Positions 15,527-24,275 of a DNA stretch of 56,764 nucleotides are shown here, in pieces (the stretch's first letter is position 1; every line of letters begins with the position of its first letter). The stretch is taken from assembly GCA_036261615.1 (NCBI GenBank), contig DATAKK010000027.1, forward strand, positions 1 to 56,764, given 5' to 3'. Source of the stretch: JAJYQH01 sp036261615 (lineage in GTDB: Bacteria > Actinomycetota > Actinomycetes > Propionibacteriales > Propionibacteriaceae). Under the pieces are notes generated by a model that was not told the origin of the DNA, ran no database searches, and saw only the letters and a list, made by a program, of their open reading frames with translations. The translations under genes and the position numbers were made by a program.

Positions 15527-18500
15527 TCAGCCCTGCGCGGCGATCGCGGCCCTGATCCGCTTCGGCGAGACGGTGACGACGGTGCGCAACTGCTGGGCGA
15601 ACAGCTGCACCCGCAACTCCTCGATGAGAAAGCCGATCTCCTCGACCGGCGCCGGCAGCGGGCCCGGGGGCTGCCGGTCGCAGAGCGCGGCGTACTCGGC
15701 CTCGAGGTCCTCGACGACCTGCACCTGCTGGCGGTCGCGGGTGGGGTTGGACGCCGCCGCGCGCAGCCGCTGCGCCATCGCCTGCAGGTAGCGGGGCAGG
15801 TGGTCGTACCACGGGTCGGCAGTGGCGGAGATGAAGTTGCGGAAGACGAGGTTGGCCAGCTGCTCGGTGACGTCCGGAGCGGCGGGATTGGCCGGGGTGA
15901 GCAGGGCCTCGACCTCGCGGCGTCCCCGCAGCACGGACGCCGCCGTGGCCACCACCGCACGCATCTCGTCGGCCTGCGCCTCGCGCACCGCCAGAGCCAG
16001 ACTCTCGTAGCCGGCCTGGTCGCGGACGGTCCCCGGGTCGCCGAACCGGCGGGCGAGCCGGTCGACGGTCTTGAGCCGTGCGTCCGCGAGCAGCTCGGGC
16101 ACCGACGGGTAGGGGGACGTGCCGAGCGCGAGCTTGTCGGCGTTGCCGAGGTGCGACACGACCCACCGGGTCGGGTCGGGGTTGGTGAGGGTGAGCAGCC
16201 GCCGGACGCCGGCCGCGTGGAACCGCGCCTGCCGGGCGGGCGAGTCGAGGGTCTCGAGCGCGACGGCGGTGACCCGGTCGACCAGGGCCGGATAGCCGAC
16301 CGCCCGGACGCCGTTGCTCTGCACGGTGAGGGTGGCCGGGATGGTGCCGAAGACCCACGAGGTGCCGGTGAGGGTGTCCTGGGTGCGGGAGGCCCTGGTG
16401 AGGGTGCGGGTGACCCGGTCGCGGAGGTCCTGCTGGAGGGTGGCGAGGTCCTTGCCCGCCCCGGTGGGCCGGCCCTTCTCGAGCACCCGGAAGCTCACCC
16501 GGAGGTGGTCGGGCACGGCGTCCGGCCGCCACTGGCCGGCGTCCACGACCTCACCGGTGAGCTGGCGCAGGGCCCGGCCCAGCTCCCGGACGAACGGCAC
16601 GGAATGGTCGGCGTCGTGCCGGTCGAGCCAGTCGAGCGCCCGCGCGGCCACGTCGGGTGCGGGGACGAAGCGCACCCGCACCTGCTTCGGCAGGCCGCGG
16701 ATCAGCTCGGTGGCGAGTTCGTGCCGCAGCCCGGGCACCTGCCAGGTGAACGGCGCCGGGTCGAGCTGGTTGAGTTGGGCGATGTCGACGTCGACGGTGA
16801 CGCCGTCGTGGCCCGATCCGGGATCGAACACATAGGTGATCGGCAGGTCGAGGCCGGCGACCTGCCAGTGGTCGGGGAACGCGTCGGCATCGACCGCCGC
16901 GTCGTCGACGATGAGGTCGTCGAGGCTCATCTCCAGCAGCCGCTTGTCGGGGTGGCGGCGCCACCACGCGTCGAAGTGGGCGACCGAGACGACATCGGCC
17001 GGGATCCGGGCGTCGTAGAAGGCGTAGATGGCGGCGTCGTCGACGACGAGGTCGCGCCGGCGCTGGCGCTCCTCGAGCTCCTCGGCCTCCTTGAGCACCC
17101 GCTGGTTCTGGTGGAAGAAGTGGTGCCTCGTGCGCCACTGGCCCTCCACGAGCGCCGACCGGATGAAGATCGCGCGCGCCTCCTCCGGGTGCAGCCTCGC
17201 GTAGTTGACGGTGCGCTGGGCGATGATCGGGACGCCGTAGATGCTCACCCGCTCGTAGGCCATGACCGAGCCCGACGTCGCCGACCAGTGCGGCTCGGAC
17301 ACGTGGGAGCTGATCGCATGGCCGCCCACCTGCTCGACCCATTCGGACCGGATCCCGGCGACCGTGCGCGCCCACAGCCTGCTGGTCTCGACCAGTTCGA
17401 CGGCCATGACGAGCTCGGGCGGGCTGCCGGCCAGCGCCGAGCCGGGCTGGATGGCGAAGTGCGTTCCGCGGGCGCCCAGGTACTCGCGCGGGCCGCGTCC
17501 GCCGCGGCGCCGAGCGCGGGGATCGGTCGTCTCCTCCCGTTCCTGCAGCAGCCCGATGTGGCTGAGCAGGCCCGAGAGCACCGCGGTGAGCACGGCGGCG
17601 TCCGGTGCCGGGCTCTGGTTCCGCTCCAGCCCCAGGTCCTTGGCGATGTCGCGGAGCTGCGTGTGCAGGTCCTGCCACTCGCGGATACGGAGGAAGTTGA
17701 GGAACTCGTCGCGGCACAACCGCCGGAACGCGTTGCCCGACAGGGCCTTGCGCCGCTCGGTGAGGTAGGTCCACAGCCGGACGATGGCGAGCACGTCGCC
17801 GCCGGCGTCGGGCCGCTCCTGCTGCTGGTCGCGGCGTCCGGTGTGCACCGTGTAGCGCAGCGGCGCCCCGTCGGCGTCGGTGGACCCCTGGGTGCTGAGG
17901 CCGCCCTCGGTCCAGAACCGCCGGTGCAGGGCGTCGGCGCGGTCGCGCTGCTCCGCGGGGCGCTCGCGGACGTCGGGGATGGCGAGCGCGGCGACGATGA
18001 CGAGCACCTCGCGCAGGCTGCCGAGGCGCCCGGCCTCGACGATCATCCGGGCGAGCCGCGGGTCGAGGGGGACGCGGGCCAGCTGGTGTCCGACGGGGGT
18101 GAGCCGCGGCCGGTGCCGGTGGCCGGGCTGGAGGGCGCCCAGCTCGTCGAGCAGCCGCAGCCCGTCGCCGATCTGGGTGCGGTCGGGCGGCTCGACGAAC
18201 GGGAAGTCGGCGATGTCGCCGAGCCGGGCCTCCGCCATCTGCAGGATGACCGAGGCGAGGTTGGTGCGCAGGATCTCCGGCTCGGTGAACTCGGGGCGCG
18301 CCTCGAAGTCCTCCTGGGAGTAGAGCCGGATGCAGATGCCGGGCGCGACCCGGCCGCAGCGCCCGGCGCGCTGGTTGGCGCTCGCCTGCGACACGGGCTC
18401 GATGGGCAGCCGTTGCACCTTGGTGCGCGCGGAGTAGCGGGAGATGCGGGCGGTGCCCGGGTCGACGACGTAGCGGATGCCTGGGACGGTGAGCGAGGTC

Positions 18501-19429
18501 TCGGCCACGTTGGTGGCCAGGACGATCCGGCGTCCCGGGTGCGGGGTGAACACCCGGTGCTGTTCGGCGGCACTGAGCCGCGCGAACAGCGGCAGGATCT
18601 CGGTGTCGCGGAGGTCCATCGCGGCCAGTCCCTCGGCGGCGTCCCTGATCTCCCGCTCGCCGGACAGGAAGACGAGGATGTCGCCGCTCGGCGGCAGCTC
18701 CGCCACCGCCCGGCAGATGCCCTCGACCTGGTCGACCGCCTCCCCGGACGCCGGGACCTCGCCGTCGTCCCCGTCGCCGGCGAGCGGCCGGTACCGGATC
18801 TCGACCGGGTAGGTGCGCCCGGACACCTCGATGATCGGGGCGTCGTCGAAGTGGGCGCTGAACCGGGCCGTGTCGATGGTGGCCGAGGTGACGATGACCT
18901 TGAGTTCGGGACGCCGGTCGAGGAGCTGCTTGAGGTAGCCCAGCAGGAAGTCGATGTTGAGGCTGCGCTCGTGCGCCTCGTCGATGATGATCGTGTCGTA
19001 GCGCCGCAGGTCGCGGTCGTGGGAGATCTCCGCGAGCAGGACGCCGTCGGTCATCACCTTGATCCGGGTGTCGCGGCTGGTGCGCCGGGTGAAGCGCACC
19101 TGGTAGCCGACGACGTCGCCGAGCGGCACCTCGAGCTCCTCCGCGAGCCGCTCGGCCACGCTGCGGGCGGCGATCCGGCGGGGCTGGGTGTGGGCGATCG
19201 AGCGGCGTCCGAGTTCGAGGCACATCTTCGGCAGCTGGGTCGTCTTGCCCGACCCGGTCTCTCCGGCCACGACCACCACCTGGTGGGCGGCGATGAGGTC
19301 GCGGATCTCCTCGGCGTGAGCGGCGATCGGCAGGGCCGGGTCGTAGTGGATCCGGACGCCGGTCGCGGCTCCCCCGGCCGCGGAGTCGCCCTGGCCGGGC
19401 GCCGGGGCGGGGAGGGAGGGCTGGCTCAT
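15527..19429 (-). CDS. hrpA: ATP-dependent RNA helicase HrpA
   Basis: A 1300-residue DEAH-box helicase. Walker A is GETGSGKTTQ (Lys62), motif Ia TQPRRIAA, motif II DEAH at 150-153, motif III SATID, motif V TNVAETSLT and motif VI QRAGRCGR. The long C-terminal part carries the HA2/OB region and the DUF3418-type extension expected of full-length bacterial HrpA, which unwinds RNA and helps rescue stalled or collided ribosomes in E. coli. Start ATG 19429 has GGAGGGAGGG upstream. Complete, with no sign of a frameshift. Confidence 0.95.
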   Translation of the reverse strand: MSQPSLPAPAPGQGDSAAGGAATGVRIHYDPALPIAAHAEEIRDLIAAHQVVVVAGETGSGKTTQLPKMCLELGRRSIAHTQPRRIAARSVAERLAEELEVPLGDVVGYQVRFTRRTSRDTRIKVMTDGVLLAEISHDRDLRRYDTIIIDEAHERSLNIDFLLGYLKQLLDRRPELKVIVTSATIDTARFSAHFDDAPIIEVSGRTYPVEIRYRPLAGDGDDGEVPASGEAVDQVEGICRAVAELPPSGDILVFLSGEREIRDAAEGLAAMDLRDTEILPLFARLSAAEQHRVFTPHPGRRIVLATNVAETSLTVPGIRYVVDPGTARISRYSARTKVQRLPIEPVSQASANQRAGRCGRVAPGICIRLYSQEDFEARPEFTEPEILRTNLASVILQMAEARLGDIADFPFVEPPDRTQIGDGLRLLDELGALQPGHRHRPRLTPVGHQLARVPLDPRLARMIVEAGRLGSLREVLVIVAALAIPDVRERPAEQRDRADALHRRFWTEGGLSTQGSTDADGAPLRYTVHTGRRDQQQERPDAGGDVLAIVRLWTYLTERRKALSGNAFRRLCRDEFLNFLRIREWQDLHTQLRDIAKDLGLERNQSPAPDAAVLTAVLSGLLSHIGLLQEREETTDPRARRRGGRGPREYLGARGTHFAIQPGSALAGSPPELVMAVELVETSRLWARTVAGIRSEWVEQVGGHAISSHVSEPHWSATSGSVMAYERVSIYGVPIIAQRTVNYARLHPEEARAIFIRSALVEGQWRTRHHFFHQNQRVLKEAEELEERQRRRDLVVDDAAIYAFYDARIPADVVSVAHFDAWWRRHPDKRLLEMSLDDLIVDDAAVDADAFPDHWQVAGLDLPITYVFDPGSGHDGVTVDVDIAQLNQLDPAPFTWQVPGLRHELATELIRGLPKQVRVRFVPAPDVAARALDWLDRHDADHSVPFVRELGRALRQLTGEVVDAGQWRPDAVPDHLRVSFRVLEKGRPTGAGKDLATLQQDLRDRVTRTLTRASRTQDTLTGTSWVFGTIPATLTVQSNGVRAVGYPALVDRVTAVALETLDSPARQARFHAAGVRRLLTLTNPDPTRWVVSHLGNADKLALGTSPYPSVPELLADARLKTVDRLARRFGDPGTVRDQAGYESLALAVREAQADEMRAVVATAASVLRGRREVEALLTPANPAAPDVTEQLANLVFRNFISATADPWYDHLPRYLQAMAQRLRAAASNPTRDRQQVQVVEDLEAEYAALCDRQPPGPLPAPVEEIGFLIEELRVQLFAQQLRTVVTVSPKRIRAAIAAQG

Positions 19430-19490
19430 GACCGGCCCAGCCTACTGGGCGGTCGACGAGCGGATCCTCCCGTTTTCCGGCGTCCCGGCC

Positions 19491-21431
19491 TCAGCCGCGC
19501 ACCTGTCGGGCGATTCCGCCCACGGCCGCTCCGGCCCGCGCCGCGAAGCCGGTGTTGCTGGGCAGCGGCTCGCTGAGGTTGGCGATGACGACGTCGGCGG
19601 TGGGTGACAGGCCGGAGAGGATCTGCACGCGGCCACTGCCGATCGCGCCGGTGCTCACCGTGACGGTGCTGGTCGAGCCGCCCTCGAGCACGGTCACCGT
19701 GCCCGCGCCCTGCCCGGTGGCGACGAGGGCGGACTCGGGGACGGTGAGGGCGTCCTTCACCGCGGCGGTGACGATCGACACCCGGGTCACGTCGCCACTG
19801 GGAAGGCCCTCGGCGCCCGAGTCGATGGTGACGGTGAGCGGGTAGGTGGGCGACGATCCCGAGGTGGAGGCGGGCAGCACGCCGATGGTGGTGACGGTGC
19901 CGGACAGGGTCGTCGTGGAGCCGACCGGGTCGACCTCGACGGTGTCCCCGAGGGCCACCTTCGGCATCTGCGCGAGGGCGATGGTCGTGGCCACGGTCGC
20001 GGCGCCGGGCCCGATGATCGTGACCCCCTGGGTCGTCGTGGCCGTCGCCCCCTGGGTGAGGGAGACCTGGGCGACCACCCCGGCGATCGGGGCGGTGAGC
20101 GTCGCGGCGTCCAGGTGCTGCTGGGCCTGCGAGAGCGCCTGCTGGTCGGAGGCCAGCTGGCCCTGGTCCTGCAGCAACTGCGCGGCCGGGGTGAGCGAGC
20201 CGCCTGCGGCGCCCCCGGCCCGGGATCCGCCCGACCCGGTTCCGGCCGAGGTGCCGGAGCCGGTCGTGGACGCCCGCGCGGCGGACGAGGCGGTCGTCGG
20301 CGTCCGGGTGGCCGGCGAGGTGGCCGGGGTGCGCGACGTGGAGCTCGTCGTCGTCCTGCCCGTGGCGGTGCCCTGCGAGGAGACGGACGCTTGCAGCGCG
20401 CGGGCCGCGCCGCGCTCGGCGGCGGCGAGTTGCGAGAGGCTGGTGAGGCAGGCGCTCAACTCCTGCTGGCTCGGGGCTCCGCCCGTCGAGGGCTGGCCAC
20501 CGGCGGACCTCGAGAACGAGGCGGTGGCGGAGGCCCGAGGGCTCGAGGGGGCGCTCGAGCTCGACTCGGAACTCGAGGACGTGGGCGACGCGGAGCTGGG
20601 CGCCGCGGACGACCCGGTGACGCTCGGGGTGGGGGCGCTCGAGGTCGGCGTGCTGGAACCCGCCGAGCCCGACGGCGTCCCGGTCGAGGATGCGCTCGCG
20701 CTCGCCGACGGGCTGGGGGCCGACGGGGAGGCGTTCGAGGACCCGGCGCCGGAGGGGGTCGGGGCGGCCGTGCCGGGTAGGGGCGCGGAAGCGTTCCGCG
20801 CGCCCCCGCCGCCGAAGGCGAGACCGGTCAGCACCCGGGAGCAGGCCTGGTCGGCCAACCGCTGGGCCGAGGTGACGGCGGCCAGGAGGGCCGACGAGCC
20901 GCCGGCGGAACCGCCTGTGTGTGACGGGCTCGACGAGGGCCGCGGAGCAGCCGGGGACGAGGTGACGCTCGGCCTGGTGACGGGCGCGGCGAGGGCCGGT
21001 GCCGCGCCGGACTGGACGGATGCTCCGGTGGTCGAGCCGGAGGCGATGGCGGTGGTGTCGGTCTCGATGGCCACCTCGTCCTGGGCCACGGTGGCCTGGG
21101 CGTCGAGGACCGCGGCCTCGAGGGGGGTCGAGTCCATGGTCGCGAGCTTCTGGCCCGCCGTCACCCGCTGCCCGGCGTGCACGAGCACGGCCGTGATCCG
21201 TCCGGACGTCGGGAAGCTCGCCCTCACCTGCGACACGGGGGTGAGGGTGCCGGTGGTGGTGATCGACTGCTGCACGTCACCGCGGGTCGTGCTCACGGTG
21301 CGGTAGGACGCCGCCATGCCGGTGGAGGGCATGGCGTACCCGTAGGCGACCGCACCGATGAGCGCCAGCGCGGCGACCACGGCCGCGACGGTGATCGTGC
21401 GGCGGCGGGTGAGACTCCGCCTGTCAGCCAT
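19491..21431 (-). CDS. Membrane-fusion (HlyD/MacA-like) adaptor with a long low-complexity insert
   Basis: A 646-residue protein with one N-terminal membrane helix (about 13-32). A first half-lipoyl module (VRASFPTSGRITAVLVHAGQRVTAG, in parts at 68-93) and a second one (LTAPIAGVVAQVSL, near 445) flank the region that is normally a coiled-coil hairpin. Here about 300 residues of Ser-, Thr-, Pro-, Ala- and Gly-rich sequence fill it, with only short helical pieces. C-terminal beta-barrel modules follow (TVEVDPVGSTT, VPESALVAT). It starts eight bases inside the lipoprotein gene and closes the ABC exporter operon. The insert may span a thick cell wall; this is inference. Confidence 0.78.
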   Translation of the reverse strand: MADRRSLTRRRTITVAAVVAALALIGAVAYGYAMPSTGMAASYRTVSTTRGDVQQSITTTGTLTPVSQVRASFPTSGRITAVLVHAGQRVTAGQKLATMDSTPLEAAVLDAQATVAQDEVAIETDTTAIASGSTTGASVQSGAAPALAAPVTRPSVTSSPAAPRPSSSPSHTGGSAGGSSALLAAVTSAQRLADQACSRVLTGLAFGGGGARNASAPLPGTAAPTPSGAGSSNASPSAPSPSASASASSTGTPSGSAGSSTPTSSAPTPSVTGSSAAPSSASPTSSSSESSSSAPSSPRASATASFSRSAGGQPSTGGAPSQQELSACLTSLSQLAAAERGAARALQASVSSQGTATGRTTTSSTSRTPATSPATRTPTTASSAARASTTGSGTSAGTGSGGSRAGGAAGGSLTPAAQLLQDQGQLASDQQALSQAQQHLDAATLTAPIAGVVAQVSLTQGATATTTQGVTIIGPGAATVATTIALAQMPKVALGDTVEVDPVGSTTTLSGTVTTIGVLPASTSGSSPTYPLTVTIDSGAEGLPSGDVTRVSIVTAAVKDALTVPESALVATGQGAGTVTVLEGGSTSTVTVSTGAIGSGRVQILSGLSPTADVVIANLSEPLPSNTGFAARAGAAVGGIARQVRG

Positions 21432-22284
21432 TGCGCTGGAACCGCCCGCCGAAGCCGGACGCCGTGCAGCTGCCGTTGACCGGGGCGCTGAGCACCACCG
21501 AGGCGGCGGTCATCGCCCCGGTGCTGTCGGTCTTCCCCAGCGCCGTGGCGCACTCCCCGGTGCGGATCGCGGCCGCGCCGGCTGTGGCCGTCGTGGTGTA
21601 GCTCGTCGTCGAGGTGGTCACGACGCTCACCGACGCGGTGCCGCCCGGCCGGCTCTCCCGGACGACGAAGCCGGACGAGGTGAGCGCGGTGACCTGCCCG
21701 GTCGCGCCGAACGCCGCCCGGAACCGTCCCCCGGACGGGAATGCCGACGGGACTCCGGAAGGCCGGGCGCGCGGGCTGAAGCTGCCAGAGGGAGCACCGG
21801 TCGCCACCGTGCACCCTCCGTTGACGGCGGGGTGGACGACGACGCTGGTGGCGGTGATCGGCCCGCTGGACGCCGTCGGGGGCGTGGCGGCCGGGGTCGG
21901 CGCACCCGACGCGCGGTTCAGCGGCCGGATCGAGCCGTCGCGGACGGTGACGCACGACCCGACGGTCACCGCCTTCGCCGTCGTCGACGACTCCCGGGTG
22001 ATCCGGGTCGACGACGTCACCGTGACCGCGGTCTGCGACGTGGCGCCCTGCACCTGCATCGTGTGGTTCGACCAGGCCGCGATGAGGCCGGTGACGGCCG
22101 GCGTCCCGCCGAAGCGGAACCCGCCGGAGGCGCGGGTCCCGGCCGCCGGGGCCGAGCTCGTCCCGGGGGCGGCCGCACTCGTCGAGGTGCCGCCCCCACA
22201 GGCGGCGAGCAGCAGCAGGAGGCCGCCGGAGGCGGCCGCGACGGCGGCGGCCCGGGCGGGACGGCTGGGCGAGGGACGGGACAT
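21424..22284 (-). CDS. Lipoprotein with two DUF5666-like modules
   Basis: A 286-residue exported lipoprotein: an Ala- and Leu-rich signal ends in LLAAC with the lipidated Cys at 29. Two related beta-rich modules follow (about 55-140 and 165-270), each with a V-T-x-L/I strand, a TSSTRIT- or TSTTSYT-type strand and a V/TGxC centre, similar to DUF5666 domains. ATG 22284 was chosen because GGAG is seven bases upstream; GTG 22293 overlaps the permease stop. It sits between the permease gene and the second adaptor gene, so it is probably an extracellular part of the exporter or its cargo-handling partner. Confidence 0.7.
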   Translation of the reverse strand: MSRPSPSRPARAAAVAAASGGLLLLLAACGGGTSTSAAAPGTSSAPAAGTRASGGFRFGGTPAVTGLIAAWSNHTMQVQGATSQTAVTVTSSTRITRESSTTAKAVTVGSCVTVRDGSIRPLNRASGAPTPAATPPTASSGPITATSVVVHPAVNGGCTVATGAPSGSFSPRARPSGVPSAFPSGGRFRAAFGATGQVTALTSSGFVVRESRPGGTASVSVVTTSTTSYTTTATAGAAAIRTGECATALGKTDSTGAMTAASVVLSAPVNGSCTASGFGGRFQRNG

Positions 22285-22289
22285 GTCGT

Positions 22290-23516
22290 TCACTCCATTC
22301 GCAGGGCGTCGATGGGGGCGAGGCGCGCGGCGCGAGAGGCCGGGTAGACGCCCGCGATGATTCCGATGAGCAACGAGACGACCAGGGCGCCGAGGGTGGC
22401 GAGGAGGGACACCGACACCGGCTGCCCGATGAGGCCCGGCAGCAGTCGGGCGCCGGCGATGCCGACAGCGACCCCGAGCGCCCCGCCGATGAGGCCGAGC
22501 AGGCTCGCCTCGGTGAGGAACTGGCGCAGGATGACCGCCGGAGCCGCGCCGAGAGCCTTGCGCAGCCCGATCTCGCGGATCCGTTCGGTGACCGACACCA
22601 GCATGATGTTCATCACCCCGATGCCCCCGACGAGAAGGGAGATCGCGGCGATCCCGCCGAGCAGCACGGTGAGGGTGCGGGTGGTCGAGGTGGCGGTCTG
22701 CACGAGGGAGGCCTGGCTGGCGATGCTGAAGTCGGCGGACGCCGTGGTGGTGCCGTGGGCCGTGTCGAGCGCCTGCTGGGCCTCCTGGTAGGCGGCGGAC
22801 AAGGTGCTCTGCCCGGCGGCCTCGAGATAGATCGACGAGACGCTCGCCGCCTGTGAGCTGGACGCGATCCGCTGGGCGAAGGTGGAGATCGGGATGAGGA
22901 TGGTGTCGTCCTGGTCACCGGCGATCGACGATCCGGCCGTGTTGAGCTCCCCGATGACGGTGAACACCGTGCCGTTGATGGTCACCGACTGGCCGATCGG
23001 CGAGCCGCTGAACAGCTGGGACGCCGTCGTGCTGCCGATGACGGCGACCGGGGCGCCGCTCGCCGCCTCCCGGGCGGAGAAGTACCGCCCGGAGGTGACC
23101 GTCCGCGCGCGCACCGGGAGCCACCCGGGCGTCGTGCCCACCACGGTGGTGGTCCAGTTGGAGGTCGAACTGGTCACCGACTGCGACGACGACATGATCG
23201 GGGCCACCGCGGCGACGTCCGGGCAGTTGGACGTGTTGGCGAGGAGGTCGGCGTCCGCGAGGGTGAGGGTCGTCGCGCTGCCGAATCCGCCGCGGATGCC
23301 GTTGGCGGACGTCGTGCTTCCGGGCGTGACGACGAGCAGGTTCGACCCCAGCGAGTTGATCTCGGCGGTCACCGTCTGCTGCGCGCCCTGCCCGAGGCCG
23401 ACCGTGAGCATGACCGCGGCGACCCCGATGAGGATGCCGAGCATGGTGAGGCCCGACCGCAGCTTGCGCGACAGGATCGCGCTGATGGCGGTGCGCAGGG
23501 TCTCCAGCCCGTTCAT
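22290..23516 (-). CDS. MacB/FtsX-type ABC transporter permease
   Basis: A 408-residue permease with the MacB layout: one helix near residues 21-40, a large extracytoplasmic MacB_PCD domain to about 280, then three helices (about 285-308, 330-360, 370-395). The sequence GGIGVMNIMLVSVTERIREIGLRKALGA is the conserved FtsX/MacB segment, given here as two parts of a single conserved region. Start ATG 23516 overlaps the stop of the ATPase gene by four bases (ATGA). The family exports peptides, antibiotics or lipoproteins by a mechanotransmission mechanism and does not form a transmembrane channel. Confidence 0.9.
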   Translation of the reverse strand: MNGLETLRTAISAILSRKLRSGLTMLGILIGVAAVMLTVGLGQGAQQTVTAEINSLGSNLLVVTPGSTTSANGIRGGFGSATTLTLADADLLANTSNCPDVAAVAPIMSSSQSVTSSTSNWTTTVVGTTPGWLPVRARTVTSGRYFSAREAASGAPVAVIGSTTASQLFSGSPIGQSVTINGTVFTVIGELNTAGSSIAGDQDDTILIPISTFAQRIASSSQAASVSSIYLEAAGQSTLSAAYQEAQQALDTAHGTTTASADFSIASQASLVQTATSTTRTLTVLLGGIAAISLLVGGIGVMNIMLVSVTERIREIGLRKALGAAPAVILRQFLTEASLLGLIGGALGVAVGIAGARLLPGLIGQPVSVSLLATLGALVVSLLIGIIAGVYPASRAARLAPIDALRME

Positions 23517-24274
23517 GCCCGCACCCCCGGTGCGTCCGCGCCCCGCCGCTCCGGTCCGGGCGTCAGCAGCCCGTCGCTCACGGCCAGCCGGCGCCCGGCC
23601 CGCTCGGCGACGTCGTGCTCGTGGGTGATGAGCACGATCGTGCGACCGGCCGCGTGCAGGTCGTCGAGCAGCCCGAGCACGTCGCGGGTGGCGACCGAGT
23701 CGAGGTTGCCGGTGGGCTCGTCGGCGAGGATGAGGTCGGGATCGGTCACCAGCGCCCTGGCCACCGACACCCGCTGCTGCTGGCCGCCCGACAGCTCACC
23801 CGGGCGGTGCCTGACCCGGTCGGCGAGCCCGACGGCGTCCAGGGCCGCGAGCGCCCGCCGGGCCCGTTCCGCAGCCGGAACGCCCGCGTAGACGAGGGGC
23901 AGCTCGACGTTGCGCAGGGCGGACAGGGACGGCAGCAGGTTGAACTGCTGGAAGACGAACCCGATCCGCCGGTTGCGCACGTGCGCCAGTTCCCGCTCGC
24001 TCATCGCGCTGACGTCGTGGCCGGACAGGAGGTAGCGCCCGGCCGTCGGCACGTCGAGGCAGCCGATGATGTGCATGAGGGTCGACTTGCCCGAGCCGGA
24101 CGGGCCGGTGATCGCGAGGTACTCCCCCTCGTCGACCTGCATGCTCACCCCCCGCAGCGCCTCGACGGCCACGCTGCCGGTCGCGTAGGTCTTGCGGATG
24201 CCCTCGAGGACGACGATCGGCTCGGGGAGCTCCATGCGCGGGTCGAGGGTGTCGACCGCTTCCGGCGCCGACAT
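23513..24274 (-). CDS. ABC transporter ATP-binding protein (MacB/LolD type)
   Basis: A 253-residue ABC ATPase. Walker A GPSGSGKS is at 57-64, the Q-loop at 109-110 (FQQFNLLPSLSA), the signature LSGGQQQR at 161-168, Walker B LILADEP at 181-187 and the H-loop in ITHEHD. ATG 24274 was chosen because GGAGG lies eight bases upstream; a longer frame exists but overlaps the adaptor gene. It overlaps the permease start by four bases, so the ATPase and permease are translationally coupled. Confidence 0.93.
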   Translation of the reverse strand: MSAPEAVDTLDPRMELPEPIVVLEGIRKTYATGSVAVEALRGVSMQVDEGEYLAITGPSGSGKSTLMHIIGCLDVPTAGRYLLSGHDVSAMSERELAHVRNRRIGFVFQQFNLLPSLSALRNVELPLVYAGVPAAERARRALAALDAVGLADRVRHRPGELSGGQQQRVSVARALVTDPDLILADEPTGNLDSVATRDVLGLLDDLHAAGRTIVLITHEHDVAERAGRRLAVSDGLLTPGPERRGADAPGVRA

Positions 24275-24275
24275 G

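Noticed and set aside
13473..16532. Long minus-strand frame opposite the sigB-like gene and continuing into hrpA
   Set aside because: The sigma factor regions on the plus strand and HrpA in another minus frame explain the sequence.
14315..19576. Very long open frame on the plus strand across tesB and hrpA
   Set aside because: It is antisense to two well-conserved genes, has His/Asp/Val/Arg-rich shadow composition and no domain; it results from high GC.
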